Below, piece after piece: positions 62,870 to 64,000 of a stretch of DNA of 64,000 nt. The stretch covers positions 27,013-91,012 of IMG/VR virus record IMGVR_UViG_3300020442_003949. One strand, given 5' to 3'. Numbering within the stretch: position 1 is the stretch's first letter; each line of letters opens with the position of its first letter. Under the pieces are notes generated by a model, which was given only the letters and a program-made list of their open reading frames with translations, had not been told where the DNA came from and searched no databases. The position numbers were made by a program, and so were the translations under genes. The stretch comes from a virus.

Positions 62870-63595
62870 GTGAAAATAAATAAATCTCTTTATACCAAAG
62901 CTGAATGTAAAGCTTTAATAGCTGAAAAAAGAATTCAAAAAAATAAAAAAAAAGACCTTCCTACACAAAATTTAAAAGTTTCAAATAAATTTGATATACC
63001 AACAACCAATAAAATAGCCTTTGTCTTAGGAAATGGTACTTCTAGACAAGGAATTAATCTAGAAAAACTCAAGAAATTTGGTCCGATCTACGGTTGTAAT
63101 GCGATTTATAGAGATTTTTTAGTCGATTATTTAATTGCAGTTGATGTTAAAATGGTTTTAGAAATTAACATGGCAGGGTTTCAAAATCATAATAAGGTTT
63201 ATACAAATCCTAATAAAGCATACTCAAAAATGAAAAATTTAAATTTTTTCCAACCTAGCAAAGGATGGAGTAGTGGACCAACAGCATTATGGCTTGCATC
63301 TACACATAAGTACGAACAAATTTATATTTTAGGATTTGATTACAAAGGTTTAGCTGGCGGAAAAATTATTAATAACATTTATGCTGACACAAGGAATTAT
63401 AAAAAAAGTACAGATGGTGCTACATTTTTCGGCAATTGGATGCGACAAACAAGGAGCGTACTTCAGGAGTTTAAACATATAAAATTTACAAGGATAATTA
63501 ATGACACTCACAATTTTTCACCAAGAGATTTAGAAGACTGTAAAAATTATAATACTCTACACTTAGATTTTTTTAAAAAACATTTTACAGTGTAA
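62870..63595 (+). CDS. Sialyltransferase/DUF115-like putative glycosyltransferase
   Basis: 241 residues from GTG 62870, 4 bases after the preceding stop, with no strong ribosome site. 'FVLGNGTSRQGINLEKLKKF', 'YGCNAIYRDFLVDYLIAVDV' and 'SSGPTALWLASTHKYEQIYI' follow the pattern of GT42-type sialyltransferases and DUF115 (motility-accessory-factor-like) proteins: a glycine-rich nucleotide loop, a C-N pair, and a late 'SxGPxA' helix. It interrupts the head-gene order between portal and scaffold, and a terminator-like hairpin follows directly, both suggesting insertion. Confidence 0.5.
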   Translation: MKINKSLYTKAECKALIAEKRIQKNKKKDLPTQNLKVSNKFDIPTTNKIAFVLGNGTSRQGINLEKLKKFGPIYGCNAIYRDFLVDYLIAVDVKMVLEINMAGFQNHNKVYTNPNKAYSKMKNLNFFQPSKGWSSGPTALWLASTHKYEQIYILGFDYKGLAGGKIINNIYADTRNYKKSTDGATFFGNWMRQTRSVLQEFKHIKFTRIINDTHNFSPRDLEDCKNYNTLHLDFFKKHFTV

Positions 63596-63609
63596 AATGA
63601 ACGTTTTTT
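63581..63609 (+). terminator. Terminator-like hairpin with T-run
   Basis: CATTTTAC (63581-63588) pairs with GTAAAATG (63592-63599) around AGT, followed by AACG and six T. It overlaps the stop codon of the 62870 gene. The stem is A+T-rich, so termination may be weak. The next gene starts about 80 bases on. Confidence 0.5.
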
Positions 63610-63692
63610 CACCTTTTTAAGCTGGTTTTTTACATTTTAAGTAAATAATATTATGACAGCCTTACCATTTGGTAAATTTATAGGAGTTAATG

Positions 63693-64000
63693 ATGGCAAA
63701 AAAGAATGTTAGAAAAAAAGTTAACGAAAATACAAATAACGTTAAAGTTGACAAATTTCAACAAATGTTAGAATATTTAGTTAATGAAGAACAAGCAAAA
63801 GCAGAAGCAATCTTCCATGAAATAGTGGTAGAGAAATCAAGACAAATTTACGAAAACTTACTTGAAGACGAATTAAATGACGAAGAAGTTGATGAATCAG
63901 ATGACGAAGAAGTTGATGAATCAGATGACGAAGAAGTTGATGAATCAGATGACGAAGAAGTTGATGAATCAGATGACGAAGAAGTTGATGAATCAGATGA
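63693..64000 (+). CDS. Acidic-repeat prohead core/scaffold protein candidate (gp68-like), 3' end outside window
   Basis: ATG 63693 opens a frame that is still open at the window edge, preceded by AGGAG. The N-terminus is basic ('MAKKNVRKKVNENTNN'), followed by the helix 'EAIFHEIVVEKSRQIYENLL', typical of small prohead core proteins near gp20 in marine T4-like phages. From codon 63 it consists of the octapeptide DEEVDESD in tandem. The strongly acidic repeat suits a scaffold later cleaved by the prohead protease. gp68 is inferred from place and the helix. Confidence 0.6.
   Translation, partial: MAKKNVRKKVNENTNNVKVDKFQQMLEYLVNEEQAKAEAIFHEIVVEKSRQIYENLLEDELNDEEVDESDDEEVDESDDEEVDESDDEEVDESDDEEVDESD
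63879..63998 (+). repeat. Five 24-base tandem repeats, continuing past the window
   Basis: Five identical in-frame units encoding DEEVDESD occupy 63879-63998, and the next unit begins at 63999. Identity at the DNA level, including wobble bases, shows recent expansion by slippage or unequal exchange. Confidence 0.95.

Noticed and set aside
63879-63998. CRISPR-like array
   Set aside because: The units are contiguous with no spacers, stay in frame and encode an acidic octapeptide.

Overview
The window is a strongly A+T-rich piece of a T4-like (Tevenvirinae-type) marine myovirus genome. The evidence is a set of recognisable T4-type genes: baseplate wedge gp6, gp25 and gp53, hub gp5, tail-tube cap gp48-like, hub gp26, portal gp20, late sigma factor gp55 and recombination proteins gp46/gp47. 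Gene content and giant structural genes resemble marine T4-like cyanophages. The low G+C and absence of photosynthesis genes would fit a phage of SAR11 or a similar marine bacterium, but the host is inference.

Layout. (A) 1-17966, minus strand: a tightly packed accessory island, with many 4-70 base overlaps, of enzymes that look like sugar or surface-modification functions. It holds five radical SAM proteins, a QueC-like PP-loop enzyme interrupted by a homopolymer frameshift, a nucleotide-sugar dehydrogenase, six glycosyltransferase-like proteins, a methyltransferase, a 2OG-Fe(II) oxygenase-like protein and a kinase-fold protein. (B) 18026-25298, minus: a structural protein, three paralogous fibre/collar proteins and another structural protein. 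(C) 25319-51308, minus: a 5505-residue virion protein, then gp6, gp25, gp5, a large hub candidate, gp53 and gp48-like. (D) 51384-55642, plus: gp55, gp47, gp46, a small basic protein and a PD-(D/E)XK nuclease. It is divergent from block C across a short region holding a near-perfect sigma70 promoter and a late-promoter-like box. (E) 55643-56059: a gene-free stretch with nested perfect stems that looks like a structured RNA. (F) 56060-64000: an unknown protein (plus), then gp26 (minus) with a gp51-like reading frame reachable by -1 frameshifting at T TTT TTC, then a tape-measure candidate, gp20, a small protein, a sialyltransferase/DUF115-like protein and the start of an acidic-repeat scaffold protein (all plus).

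How it works together: gp55 would direct late transcription from TATAAATA boxes, of which three exact copies lie just upstream of late genes. gp46/gp47 serve recombination-dependent replication. Blocks B, C and F build tail, baseplate and head. Block A, lying directly downstream of the fibre genes in the same orientation, probably makes or attaches an unusual glycan or other modification to the virion or host surface; its substrate cannot be read from sequence. The most notable items are the gp26/gp51 frameshift, the structured RNA, the radical-SAM/glycosyltransferase island and the giant protein with carbohydrate-binding-like modules.
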